Assembly: GCF_004379255.2 (NCBI RefSeq)
Contig: NC_056047.1
Coordinates: 17,436,293-17,500,292, forward strand
Reading direction: 5' to 3'
DNA: 64,000 bases
Origin: Salvia splendens
Taxonomy: Eukaryota > Streptophyta > Magnoliopsida > Lamiales > Lamiaceae
A program made the position numbers and the translations under genes. The notes under the pieces are model-generated. The model was not told the DNA's origin and made no database searches. It was given only the letters and a program-made list of their open reading frames with translations. This document shows, one piece after another, positions 24,808 through 38,859 of the stretch (positions are counted from its first letter, which is position 1; each line of letters begins with the position of its first letter).

Positions 24808-26797
24808 TAACATCCGCAATGGTGCGGATGTCCCACGCGGACACCCGACGTACTTCCTAAAAAACCCCCTGTCATCTCATAAGGACATCTCACTGCACAA
24901 TGGCGGACATCCCCAAAGACATCCCGACGGACATCTACAATAATAAAAATTCACAAATTCACCAAATTAAACAATTTACGGAATTAAAATTTCGACACGA
25001 ATACAGAGAAAATGCAACCACTTTATTTAAAACAAAAAATATACATAATTATTAAAAAAATGGATAGTTAAAAAAACAACCTCAAGCTTCAACAAATATG
25101 GCCCCCGTCTCACTCCTCGTCGTCCTCGCCTCCAGCCCCGGCGTCACTCACAGGCAGGGGTGGCATCCCCAAATCGGGCCGCAAACTGTCGATGACATCC
25201 TTCAGCATCAACTTGTATAATGGGTTAGTCGCGGCATGCCACTTGTCCATGCTGTCTATCAGTCTCTAATGTTGTTACATGCGGGCGAGTGAGGGGAGCT
25301 CGGGATCGAACTGGGAAGGAGTTGTCGATTGGACCTCGGGGGACCCGCTGGTGCTTCCCCTAGCCATCCGCATCGCGGTCTTTTGCCCAACCGGGCGCTG
25401 GCGGCGGGAAGACGATTGAGGGGTCGGGAACTCTACCTCGGAATCAGGGAGTTCGTGGGAATCGGCACTGCTGCAGCACTCCCAGGAGGCATTGATCTTC
25501 GTCCGCTTCGGCCAGCCAGCTTCAACACCCGTACTAAACTTGGCGGAAGTCTGCACCACAAGATAGACCTCTCAATATTTGAATTCCTCGAAACCCAATA
25601 AACTGTCGGGGTACTGCTCGTGAGACAGAAGCTTCACATCATCGGCGGACATGCCGCTGGTTGCCGTGCGGAGGTTGTTTTGGTAGATGCATGCAAATCA
25701 GCTGAGTTGTCTCCTCAGCCGCTCCCACTGTTTCCGGCATTGCTCTCCATCGTGAGGCTTCCCACCCGGCGGTTTGAATTGGAGGTAGCTTTGGCTAATG
25801 CGCCACCACATTCTGTCGATGTGCTGGTTAGCCCCGATGTAGGGATCCTCAACTACATCGACCCAGGCCTTCACCAGCGCGACGCACTCCCCTATGCTCC
25901 AGACAGTCCTCTTTCTCCCGTCGGCTTCCTCCCCCACCCCCTCGGCCCCAGCCCCACCCTCGTTCCCCGCACTTGAGGACGAGGTAGTGCCCTTGCCCTT
26001 CCCTCTACCCTGCTTCCGCGTCCTCCCTGCCGCCAGTTGCATCTCAGTGGGAGACTCCCTGACCGGAGATAGTCCCAACTCATCCAAAGAGAAAGTCTCG
26101 TTGCCGGTGAACTGAGTCTCCAGAGGAGTACTCTGGGAGTAATCACTCGACAATAAATCCATGTGGGGGCGATAAACATTGTCCCCAGGTGATTGAGGGA
26201 CCCCCTGTCTGCTCCCCCGCAGCGACAGACATGCCATGCATCATCCCGGGCATTTGGGGCATCATCCCACCCATCTCGGGTATTTGGGGCACCGCCCCCG
26301 TCATCGCGGCACTCACTCCGGGCATTTGGGGCATCATCCCACTCATCCCTGCATACCAAGGGGGTACATATTGTAGTACCCCCTGCATCATCCCCATCAT
26401 TTGGGGTTGGGGCATCATCGGCGTCATTCCGGGCATCATCCCGGACATCGGTGCAATTCGGTCCGCGTTTCCCCCTACTCTAACGGGAAACGTCGGCGTT
26501 TGTGACTCGCTCGTGGCAGGGGAATCACTATCGTGTTATTCCATTTATCTTCAAACGAAATGAAAGTATATAGAGAGAAGCTCGTTAAAACAAGTGATGC
26601 GAATGAAATGAAGTTCAACAAGCCGTATTTATAGAGTTTTTTTTAAAAATAAATAAAAAATCGGGACGTCGACGGATATACGGTGTCCGCAGCGGACGTC
26701 CGCATCCGCGTCTCTCAGGTTTAATGGCGGGCGTCCCGCGCGGACACCCGACACTTCAGTCGGACGTCTGCCGGGAAATCCGCTATTGGGGATGCTC
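24808..26797 (-). mobile_element. Non-autonomous PIF/Harbinger element carrying only ORF1
   Basis: Ends align as an inverted repeat (left CATCCGCAATGG, right reading CATCCCCAATAGC inward), with TAA at 24805-24807 and 26798-26800 as the 3-bp target duplication. The 1.99-kb interior encodes a Myb/SANT-like ORF1 on minus and no transposase. GC-rich ends and an ORF1-only structure recur at 38860-40690 and 42236-43841. Confidence 0.8.
25110..26550 (-). pseudogene. Harbinger ORF1: Myb/SANT-like protein with Met-rich N-terminus, frameshifted
   Basis: The frame begins near 26550 with a stop at the third codon (ATG GAA TAA). It then encodes a Met-rich stretch of tandem MMPQMPG-like units (26448-26143), shifts frame near 26200 in a G-run, and continues as a Myb/SANT-like domain: WSIGECVALVKAWVDVVEDPYIGANQ with MWWRISQSYLQFKPPGG and QCRKQWERLRR (about 26030-25700). 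After another break comes the NAM-associated C-terminus (FSTGVEAGWPKRTKINAS to GGEDDEE, stop at 25110-25112). In active elements ORF1 binds the ends and helps the transposase enter the nucleus. At least three lesions make this copy non-coding. Confidence 0.78.
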
Positions 26798-27180
26798 TAA
26801 TACTATAGTAAGTTTTAACATTATTTTACGTTGTTATAAAAAGATTCATTATTAATTCACGTTAGTATTATTAAATATTTTGTACATCATGTGTTACACT
26901 AATCACAAATGAAATATTTTATACTACTCTGTATTATTTATATACTCCTACAATTTTCTTAAAATCAATCTGAAATAATGATAACTTTTATATTATTTAT
27001 ATATAGCATTTTTTATATCAATTTGAAATAATGATAGTAACTTTTATATATTCCTGAAAACTTGAATAGATTCCTTTTGGTACCCTGCATTATTTTATAT
27101 ATTATTAAATGCAACAATGACTCTTATTTTACAGTGGCAACATATTAACTAATAATTCACCTATCTATTATTGTCGGCCC

Positions 27181-28029
27181 TTATAGAAATCCATGGGTTC
27201 CATCCTAAAACCAATTGGTAATAGGAGGAGGGGTCCATGAGACTTATATACTAGTTTCAGTTTTCTCTTGACATCAATGTGGGACAGTTATATATTATAT
27301 TTTTAGTTTCAATTGCCAACACCCTCCCTCAAACCCTTCAAGGTGAACCTTGGAGGGGTTGGACTTTTTTTTTCTAATCGATTGGACAATCGGTTCAATT
27401 TATACTAGTTTTAGTTTTCTCTTGACATTAATGTGGGACAGTTATATATTATATTTTTAGTTTCAATTGCCAACACAACTTTTTTTCTAATCGATTGGAC
27501 AATCGGTTCAATTTATACTAGTTTCAGTTTTCTCTTGACATCAATGTGGGACAGTTATATATTATATTTTTAGTTTCAATTGCCAACACCCTCCCTCAAA
27601 CCGGGTTGGACTTTTTTTTTCTAATCGATTGGACAATCGGTTCAATTAGGTGAACCGACTTTTTTTTTCTAATCGATTGGACAATCGGTTCAATTAGGTG
27701 AACCTTGGAGGGGTTGGACTTTTTTTTTCTAATCGATTGGACAATCGGTTCAATTTTTTTTGGGACCACTTGGTCCAAATTTTCAGCCCAGTTATACTGC
27801 TGGGTCAGTTATTTTTTTCGGTTTCAGCCCAGATATACTGCTGGGTCAGTTAAATATGACCCACAGTCGGCGACCCGCTCTGATACCATGATAGAAATCC
27901 ATGGGTTCCATCCTAAAACCAATTGGTGATAGGAGGATGGGCCCATGAGACTTATATACTAGTTTCAATTTTCTCTTGACACCGATGTGGGACAGTTATA
28001 TATTATATTTTTTGTTTTAATCGCCAACC
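27181..28029 (-). mobile_element. TRIM element (miniature LTR retrotransposon), 849 bp
   Basis: Two 141-bp LTRs (27181-27321 and 27889-28029) are flanked by GGCCC at 27176-27180 and 28030-28034. On minus, the 5' LTR (right) is followed by TGGTATCAGAGC (27888-27877), a perfect initiator-Met primer site, and GGGTTTGAGGGAGGG precedes the 3' LTR. The interior has no coding capacity. It contains two further partial copies of the LTR end (about 27420-27475 and 27535-27590), several copies of a CTAATCGATTGGACAATCGG unit next to T-tracts, and a doubled ATACTGCTGGGTCAGTTA. Confidence 0.9.
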
Positions 28030-28217
28030 GGCCCAACTTTAGTTCATAAAATTGATACAATTTCTATAAATAAATAATTAAATCGGGCAGGCCAGCCTGC
28101 AAATAATAATAGTAGTAATATTAATAATAATAAAATTGTGATAATATCCAAATTCGATAGTGCAGTTGTAGAAGTGACGATAACAGCACAGCACAGCACA
28201 CGACGGCCAGCTGTATT

Positions 28218-28424
28218 GGCCCACTAAAACCTGTGGTCCCCACCTCCCTTCATCACATTTGACAAAAATCCCCTCTCTCTCCCTCTTTCCCTCTCTCCAC
28301 CAAGGTAGACTCACTGCATTTCATTTCTCCTTCTCTTCCACAACTGTAACAGAATTCTCTCTCTTCTCTCCGCACCTAATCGAAAGGCTCTCCACGAGCA
28401 GGCGAGAATCCTTATCGAAGAGAG
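28218..28424 (+). promoter_or_regulatory. Alpha-tubulin promoter and CT-rich leader
   Basis: A GGCCCA element (28218-28223) and GTGGTCCC (28233-28240), both compatible with TCP-type site II boxes, lie about 190 bases before the start codon. They are followed by a long CTCTCTCCCTC leader (28270-28310). No clear TATA box was seen at the expected spacing. Confidence 0.45.
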
Positions 28425-30629
<2,205 letters not shown>

Positions 30630-31216
30630 AAGCTCTGAATAGATCCAATCGTTTATCAAACTCAATCCGCAAATCTGTTTTTTTTTCAGTTCTTTGCCAA
30701 CTCCTTTCAAATTCCAGTGATTCATTTTCAGAGTAGAGATAAAAGGAAAAACGTTGTCCCGTTGCGTTGCAAGTGTAACCTACTACACTGTTAGTGTGCT
30801 TTGCATCTTGGTGTTGCGTGAATGCATTGTGTCGTAAATTTAGCACCATGTTGTGTGCTACTTGTGCCAATATTGCTACTTGATGTTATACTCACATCTC
30901 ACTTCTGAGTTCTCTCATTCAACTAATAAAGCAAAACAAAAAGGTTGTCTAGGGTTTAGGGTAGATAAGGAGAGGCTAGATAAAAAAGTCACAAATCAGA
31001 AGTTGGGTTATTCCAAAACAGCTGTTTGGTTTGCAATATATAAAGCACAAATGATTTATATCGTGTGTTTGGCTTGCTGTAAATCAAATACCACAATACC
31101 CAACCCTAAAATTGGAGAATATATATTACAACTCATTTCCGCCTCTCTTCCATTTCAGCACTCCACACTCCCCTCGCAAATTCCATAGAAGCTATTTTCA
31201 CTTTGTCCAGTTGAAG
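30630..31216. other. Tubulin 3' flank and promoter of the Myb/SANT-like gene
   Basis: No gene is recognised. A TATATAAAG (about 31035) and a TATATATTA (about 31120) are possible TATA boxes for the downstream + gene. Confidence 0.35.
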
Positions 31217-32525
31217 ATGTCTGACTACATGCGTTCAAGGTTCACTTCCGATGATGTGCCGAGTTCGCAAGGTACATATAGCTATCCCGAAATTTAATCA
31301 AAGAGAGTTTATTTTTGTAGGGTTCAACATCATTTCGTTCTTAGATTTTGATTTGAAAGCACCAGTGAATTCGCATTTCGTTCTTAGATTTTGCGGAGCT
31401 GTACAGTTTCAATTGGGTGATTTTGTTGTGGTTCAGTGAATTCCCACCTTGGACGGTCAAGGAGAGGCAACGGTGACCGAACCCGCCGAACCTGGTCGTA
31501 CCGTGAGGAGGAGATTCTTGTGGTTGCGCGGAAGGACCTTGTCGTCACCGGATGGAAAGCCGATAATGGATTTCGGACAGGCTACCTTGGCAGACTCGTG
31601 GAAGCCCTGAAGAAGCATTACCCCAACACTGACATCAAAGCACCTCCTCATATTAACTCAAAGCTCACTTCCTGGAAAAGATGTTACAATTCTTTGCGTG
31701 GAATCTTGAGTCGTAGCGGTGTGGGGTTCAACCTCCACGACGACTACAAGATAGATTGTGACGACGATCAGTGGTCGCAAATTGTCAAGGTACAAAATCT
31801 TGTTCTAATGGATATCATCATGTTTTCAAGTTAGTTTTAAAAAATAATGCTCAATATGTTTGCTTCACATTGGCAATTCTGATGGTGTGCGTTATGTTAC
31901 GAATTCTTATGTACAGCAAGACCCTCATGCTCGCTACATGAGGGATAAGAGCTGGCCATTCTGGGACCATTGGCAGGTCATCTTTGGTAAGGATAGGGCT
32001 GCTGGGGGATCAGCTACTGGTTTGATGGATGTGGTGAACGGGCTTTACACTCAGGACACCGGCTTAGGCTCAAGCGATGGAGGTGGGATTAGCCACTCTG
32101 TTGGCTCTACTGATGTGCCCACTTCTCATCCACCGAGTCAGACCAACACTCCTCCTGATGCTCCGGTTGAAAGCTCAGGCAACACTAACCGTGAGAAAGC
32201 TGCTCGGACTGGGGGTGGGAAAAAGAGAAAGGCTGACCATTCTATAGATGGCCTCGTTGACATGCTGGGGAAAATGAATGACGCCACCAATGCGAGGTTG
32301 GAGAGTTTATCCCTCCGCATTGGTTATGAGTTCGATCTGAGCAACGCCCGAAAGGAAGTATTTGCGGAACTAGGCCGCTTGCCTGGACTGACAAGGGAGC
32401 AAAAGTTTGATGCAGGGGAGATTATTTTGGAGAAGGTGGAAAGGTTGGATTTCTTTCTTGGGATGCCGGATGATGACCGTATCGCGTTCGTGTTTCGTGT
32501 GCTTGCGAAATATGGATCGGGATAG
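31217..32525 (+). CDS. Myb/SANT-like DNA-binding protein, Harbinger ORF1-related, three exons
   Basis: Exons 31217-31271, 31437-31789 and 31917-32525 join in frame (GT-AG) to 338 residues without a lesion. The Myb/SANT-like domain spans about residues 32-130: RTWSYREEEILVVARKDLV, GWKADNGFRTGYL, HINSKLTSWKRCYNSLRG, and the later MRDKSWPFWDHWQVIFGKDRA motif typical of plant Myb_DNA-bind_3 proteins. A basic GGKKRKAD (about 240) is a likely nuclear signal. The C-terminal 70 residues form a predicted helical region ending FVFRVLAKYGSG. Proteins of this class occur as PIF/Harbinger ORF1 and as domesticated relatives. The neighbouring opposite-strand gene carries a Harbinger transposase N-domain, so the two may be a derived pair. 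Confidence 0.82.
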
Positions 32526-33145
32526 ATGGGGAAATCTACAACCCGTGAAGGGGTGGCGTAGGTCGATGGCTTGCCTGATATAATTTATAAAGCCTATTTT
32601 ATGTCTGAAACTTTTTTTTTGGAAGCCCCTCTTCAACGTTGGCCCGTTGCAATGGTCTGTAGATTATATTATTATCTATCATCTTTTGTAGGAAGGATCA
32701 TGTTCTTGAACAACATTTGGAGACAATGCCCTACCTACTGTGCATTTGGTGTTTTTATATTCCTTGGAAAGCATTTCCATGTTAAAAAATTATCAAAGTT
32801 CTCAAATGCTTGAAATGTATAAAGCGAAACATCTGATTAATACATTGAACTCTTGTGCTATGTGGAAGCTTTAATATAACGTAACAATGTGTCAAATTTA
32901 TAAAACTAAGAGACTAGCACAAAAAAAGAATTTGGGTATGCAGCTGCATATGTGGGAAAACCTTAATCAGCAAATATTGATCACATTGATTGAATTTCCA
33001 CATAGATATTCCAACAAAACCTACACACGATAGATCACATACACAACCTAGCTTAATAGAGTAGAACGAAGCCAAATACAACATAAAACGTCAATTAGAA
33101 AATACAACAAAAGTAAGTTGGAACAAACAAGGTCGATTATAGCCA
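32526..33145. other. Spacer between two convergent genes
   Basis: Holds the 3' flanks of the Myb/SANT-like gene and of the transposase-N-domain gene. No other gene is recognised. Confidence 0.4.
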
Positions 33146-33853
33146 TCAATACTTGTGGGTGTTCGATGAGCCACATGAACTTCCATGTGGCGAACCTAAA
33201 TTGCTTGGAGGAAATTTCTTCGGCTTTGGGGGGTATTTCTTCCCCATACGCGGGTCCATATCCTCGTTATTGGACTGACTACCCACATTCGTGAACCCGT
33301 CTCCAAACAAATTGCGTTTCATCTTTGGCACTTTGGGCATGTGAGGAGAAGAGACGGACACGCTTAGCTCCGCAGTCGGCGCCATTCCAGCTCCATCTGA
33401 TGGCTTATACATCCGATTGAGATCCTCATGAACGTAGAATGAAACTGTGTTCCCTGATCGCCAATGATCAAATCGAACCATACGGTTTTTCTTGTGATGT
33501 GCTATGACTCCTAGAAAAATGGCGACTTGCTCTTCTATCCCTACGAACCTCCGGACGCGTAACATTCCCAACTCTGTAAACAATGAGCACAACCTTCCAA
33601 ACGTATTCCGGTCCATCCTACAATTAACTAGACAATCTGTGTCAGTTACCCCAACCAGTCTGTTTAAACGTTGAATCTGCATCGGTACTCGATTCAGAAT
33701 GTCGTAAGCCAACGCAAATTCAGCTCGCCTCCTTTTCTTCGAAACTTTGCTAAAAATCATGTACAGGATGCAAATTCGCGCCACCGTTTGAGTCCACATT
33801 ATGTCCTCAATTATTTGCCTCACATAAGCATTTTGCTTCTTATGTTCCCTCAT
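33146..33853 (-). CDS. Harbinger transposase N-terminal domain protein (DUF8040-like) lacking the nuclease
   Basis: The intact 235-codon frame starts at an ATG lying directly after a splice acceptor (TTCGCAG); an upstream non-coding exon probably ends near 34484, where a GTGAGT donor follows. Residues about 85-150 (CRMDRNTFGRLCSLFTELG, then VGIEEQVAIFLGVIAHHKKNR and WRSGNTVS) are the N-terminal helical domain found before the DDE nuclease in plant Harbinger transposases and HARBI1-like proteins. The DDE nuclease is absent. Instead there is a 75-residue Pro/Lys/Ser-rich tail (PKVPKMKRNLFGDGF, KKYPPKPKKFPPSNLG). It is convergent with the Myb/SANT-like gene. It may be a domesticated co-factor or a truncated remnant; the open frame favours recent loss or selection. 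Confidence 0.7.
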   Translation of the reverse strand: MREHKKQNAYVRQIIEDIMWTQTVARICILYMIFSKVSKKRRRAEFALAYDILNRVPMQIQRLNRLVGVTDTDCLVNCRMDRNTFGRLCSLFTELGMLRVRRFVGIEEQVAIFLGVIAHHKKNRMVRFDHWRSGNTVSFYVHEDLNRMYKPSDGAGMAPTAELSVSVSSPHMPKVPKMKRNLFGDGFTNVGSQSNNEDMDPRMGKKYPPKPKKFPPSNLGSPHGSSCGSSNTHKY

Positions 33854-34727
33854 CTGCGAATAAAAATACAACTAAGTTTCAATTCCAACTAATCTTTCAA
33901 TATTCAAATAAAGGAAGCTTAATTCACCATTGCAGTGGAAAACTTCAAAATTCCCAGTTTTCTCACTGAGTTCAACCGAAATTCAGCATCTTTAATTCTT
34001 TATCTTTAAACCAGACATCTCAATTAACATTTATTTTGCGGTCTCATATGCATTCAAAAACCATTGACCACACTTCGAGACGCACAAAACGATTCAGCCA
34101 AGTAATTCTACAATCCATATAACCTTGAACACCGGATTGCATTCGAAAATCGCCAAATGAATTAATCAATTCGTTTGCTACATTAAATGAAAGGCAGATT
34201 CAAAATTTATTCGATCTAGGGTTTTTTTGCCTCCAAAAAAATACAAATTCAAATGAATTAATCAATTCGATTGCAAAATTCACTTGGGTTGGAATCAAAA
34301 TTACAAATTCAAATTAATCAATTAGAAAGGGAGATTCCATGGGTTTTGTAGCCTTCGAAAAAATATTTTGGAATTGAATCAGTAGGACGATTAATTCTAA
34401 ATTACAAATTCAAATTGGGTTTGTAGCCTTCGAAAAAATTAATCAATGCAAACAAAACAAAGAACAAACTCACCTGAAATCTCTCGTTGCGGTGGGACTG
34501 TCGCTTCTCTTCTTTGTTCAAAGGGCTTGTGTTACAATTCCCCCAATTTTCTACGCATGTTCAAAGTGGCGTTATTGGTTTACCTCAAAAACTTGATACA
34601 CACCTAATATGTATCGTGGGGCTACACCCCGATACACTAACGCCATTATATGGCCAAAAAGAAACGGGCCAAAGCCCATTTGTAGGGCTGTGCATTTATG
34701 ATGTATGTCAAACAGAACACATGATAG
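33854..34727. other. Leader, intron and promoter of the transposase-N-domain gene
   Basis: Contains the putative first intron (about 33854-34483, minus) and upstream flank. A short interrupted inverted repeat (GTATCGTGGGG / CCCCGATAC) lies at about 34606-34640 between TGGCGTTA and TAACGCCA, resembling the end of a small element. No coding sequence is recognised. Confidence 0.4.
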
Positions 34728-35949
34728 CAGTGTTGTTAGGGTCGCGGGGCGCCCCGGGGCGATGAGGGGGGACCCCGGGTCGCGGGGCGATGGGGCGACG
34801 GGGCGAGAGACCCACGAATCGGGGCGCCAGAATAGCCGAATGATGATTATATTTGAGTTTCTTTTATAAGTTTGTTGCTTGAATGTTTATCACATCAAAT
34901 AAATCTACGTATATCATTACTCCATATTAAAAAAAAAGAAGATTAGACGAAAAATATAAATTTTTAAACAACATAACATAACTAAATAACTGAATTTTAT
35001 TATAAAAAAGCATCAGAGTTCCAAAAAAAGTTGCCCTATATTAGACACTTCCCCTCTTCAACTATCTTTTAGTATTAGAAATAATTAATTTAAGTGTTTT
35101 TTGGGGTAATTTGCTAAATAAATTAAGATAGATGGTCAAATTTTGGTATTACTCATTTTTTAAATTGAAAAAAAATTAAATCACGAAAGATGAAAATTTA
35201 TAATTGTCTCATCCATCTATTTTCTGGTGAAATAAGATATGATGTGATAGTCAGTCTAGTCTGAAATACATAGACAAAATGATAATTGAAAAAAAACGAT
35301 AAGTCGACACCGTCTGATATAGTGTGCAATCATGTCTAATTGCAATATCTCAGTATTCATACGCAAGATCAACCATTACCTCTTTTCAAATTTTTTTAAA
35401 TATAGGACGAACCAATATTGGACTACAAATATGTTAGGGAGAACAAAATAAATTAAATAATCCTTTGATTAGTTCAACTAGACGGACTATCAAAATTATC
35501 TCTAAACTAATTATTTCAAAATTTGCAATTTCATCGCGTATATTATTATTGAATCATGACTTTGTACAAAAAATAAATACACAGTATATGATTAGCCCAG
35601 CCCATCAATATATCATACTACTAATTGAATTTTAAACCTAATTTTATCTTCACCGCGCCGCAATCTTCTTCTTCTCTCTTCTTCTTTCTCTATTTTTTCG
35701 TTCCCTTCTCTGGTTCTGTCTGCATCTCAAAATTTTCTGCCCAAGCTCTTCAACCATCAACAATCCTCCATAAACCGGGAGTCAGGCGACCCAGACGACC
35801 CAGGCGCTCCACGGCGACCCAGACGACCCAGCCGCGCCCCACCGTCGCTCCACGGATCTCGCACGACCCCGCCGCGTCGGGGCGATGTCGGTCTCGACCC
35901 TTGCGACCCGCGACCCAGCCGCGCTCGGGGCGCGATTTTAACAACACTG
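34728..35949. mobile_element. Non-autonomous hAT element, 1222 bp
   Basis: Terminal inverted repeats start CAGTGTTGTTA at both ends, and the 8-bp duplication CATGATAG lies at 34720-34727 and 35950-35957. About 110 bases at the left and 190 at the right are very GC-rich, made of GGGGCG/GACCCA-like units, while the core is AT-rich. No hAT transposase (dimerisation domain) is encoded. Open frames in the GC-rich right end are artefacts. Confidence 0.88.
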
Positions 35950-36204
35950 CATGATAGGTAAAGATACATAATTTAAATGACCCCTATATGACAAACAGAA
36001 CAAGCCCTAAAGATATAGGATAACTCAAACCAACTGCATCAAATTCCTTGCTTACTAACAGCTTAAAACGAAATTATACTTGAGGAAAGATATGCAATAA
36101 CATAAAATAAGTTCTAATATCTCAACAAAAATGAACATTGAAGACAAATAAATTCTGGTTCAGCATATGTAATCTAGGAAAGTGTTTTGTTGCTGCTTCG
36201 ACTC

Positions 36205-37387
<1,183 letters not shown>

Positions 37388-37489
37388 TTCTTCCCGATTC
37401 ACCTGGTCTCGTCAAAATCGATACTTTTGAGCATAAAGAATGAAAAATAGCAGAGTGAAAGCAAGAGATAAGAGTAAAACCTTGAGGAA

Positions 37490-37625
37490 TGCCGACGGCG
37501 TAGGGTTATTGCAGAGAGCAGCGAGCTAGATAGAGAAGGAGAAAAGCCCTAATTGAAGCTCTTAACAGGAGTTATTGGGTTGGGCCACTTTTCCATTGGT
37601 CTTTAGCCCGTTTTTTATGGGCCTC
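37490..37625 (-). promoter_or_regulatory. RPS5 promoter: telo-box plus two TGGGCC elements
   Basis: AACCCTA (minus, 37507-37501) lies in the leader, and TGGGCC occurs at 37581-37586 and 37618-37623. This telo-box plus site II arrangement is typical of plant ribosomal-protein promoters active in dividing cells. Confidence 0.65.
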
Positions 37626-37749
37626 AAATATATATTAGTAGTATTCAAAACCTTACTCAACCAGTAAAGGTGCACCTATATATGGTCGAGTAGCACGAGA
37701 CTCATCCATCTTTAATTAAATAGTGAGAGGATCGATCTGCCTTTGGATA

Positions 37750-37890
37750 TGAAGCAACTGTAATTAAATGGTCAGGCTCAAACTTATTGCTCTCTCAAAT
37801 AGTGCACGGATCAGATCAGTATGGAGCAACTTTAATCAAATAGCTAGGCTCAAACTTATTGCTCTCTCAAATAGTGCACGGATCAGATCA
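37750..37890. repeat. Tandem duplication, 72-bp period, two copies
   Basis: The segment beginning AGGCTCAAACTTATTGC recurs at 37774 and 37846 together with AGTGCACGGATCAGATCA. It lies in otherwise featureless spacer (37640-38245). Confidence 0.85.
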
Positions 37891-38859
37891 TCGTCACCAA
37901 AGCACATCTCCTGTTCATTTCAACAAATCCGCATGTATGTTACAAGCAAATCCAATAATGTCTTAATCTTATTGAGTTGAGTTGGAAGAGAGTATCACTT
38001 GATCAAGATAGACGCTCCACAAATTTTTACTAACCTCAATTAGGTGAGTTGACTCATAAAGTAAAATAAAAGAAGAAAATATTTTTATAAATGGATGTTG
38101 AGGTTTTTTATGGGACGGGCGGAAAAAAAATCAGGCTGGAATGGAGGAAGATTGATTATATTTTATTGAAAATAGAATGAAGCTTTTTATTTTTTAGTTA
38201 TTTCGACATGTTGGGCCAATATTTCTTGGAGGATGCGCTGATACTTAGGGCTGGGTAAACAGTCGGTTCGATTGATTTGGTTAAACGACCACAAAAAATA
38301 GTCGAAAAACTAACTAGAATCGAACCGAACTCTTCACTAGCCAACTCGGTTAGAATCTATCGGTTACGGTAATAACCGAATTGGACAGAAATAAAATTTT
38401 AATTCCAACAAAAATAAAAAAAAATAGCGTTGAGACCAAATCAATACACCAATTTTTTAATTTTTTCAATTAAAAAAAAAACATAATCAAGTGCTTGATT
38501 TTTCATGATGTTCAATTGTTCATACTTCATCTTACAATATTTTTAAAATATATATATAATCAAGTGCTTGATTTCACCCAACAAAACATAATCTTCAAGT
38601 TTAGAGTATAAATTTAAATGATGCTATTTTAATTATTAATACTTAGAACTTATAAATTTTGTAATTTACAAATGACAAAAATAATACTCTCTTACAATTT
38701 CAATTTCTATAGGAAATTAATATAGAAATATATAAATTTTAAAAATATTTAATTAAAGATTAATGTAAGATTTTCTTGACTTTTTGATACACCTACCAAA
38801 TTTATAATTAAACTTATGTTAAATTATAATTGAAATAAGAACCAAATCGAACACCATTA

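Noticed and set aside
35625..35969. Short open frames rich in Arg/Pro in the right end of the hAT element
   Set aside because: They come from the GC-rich terminal repeats of the element; no start context, domain or splice support.
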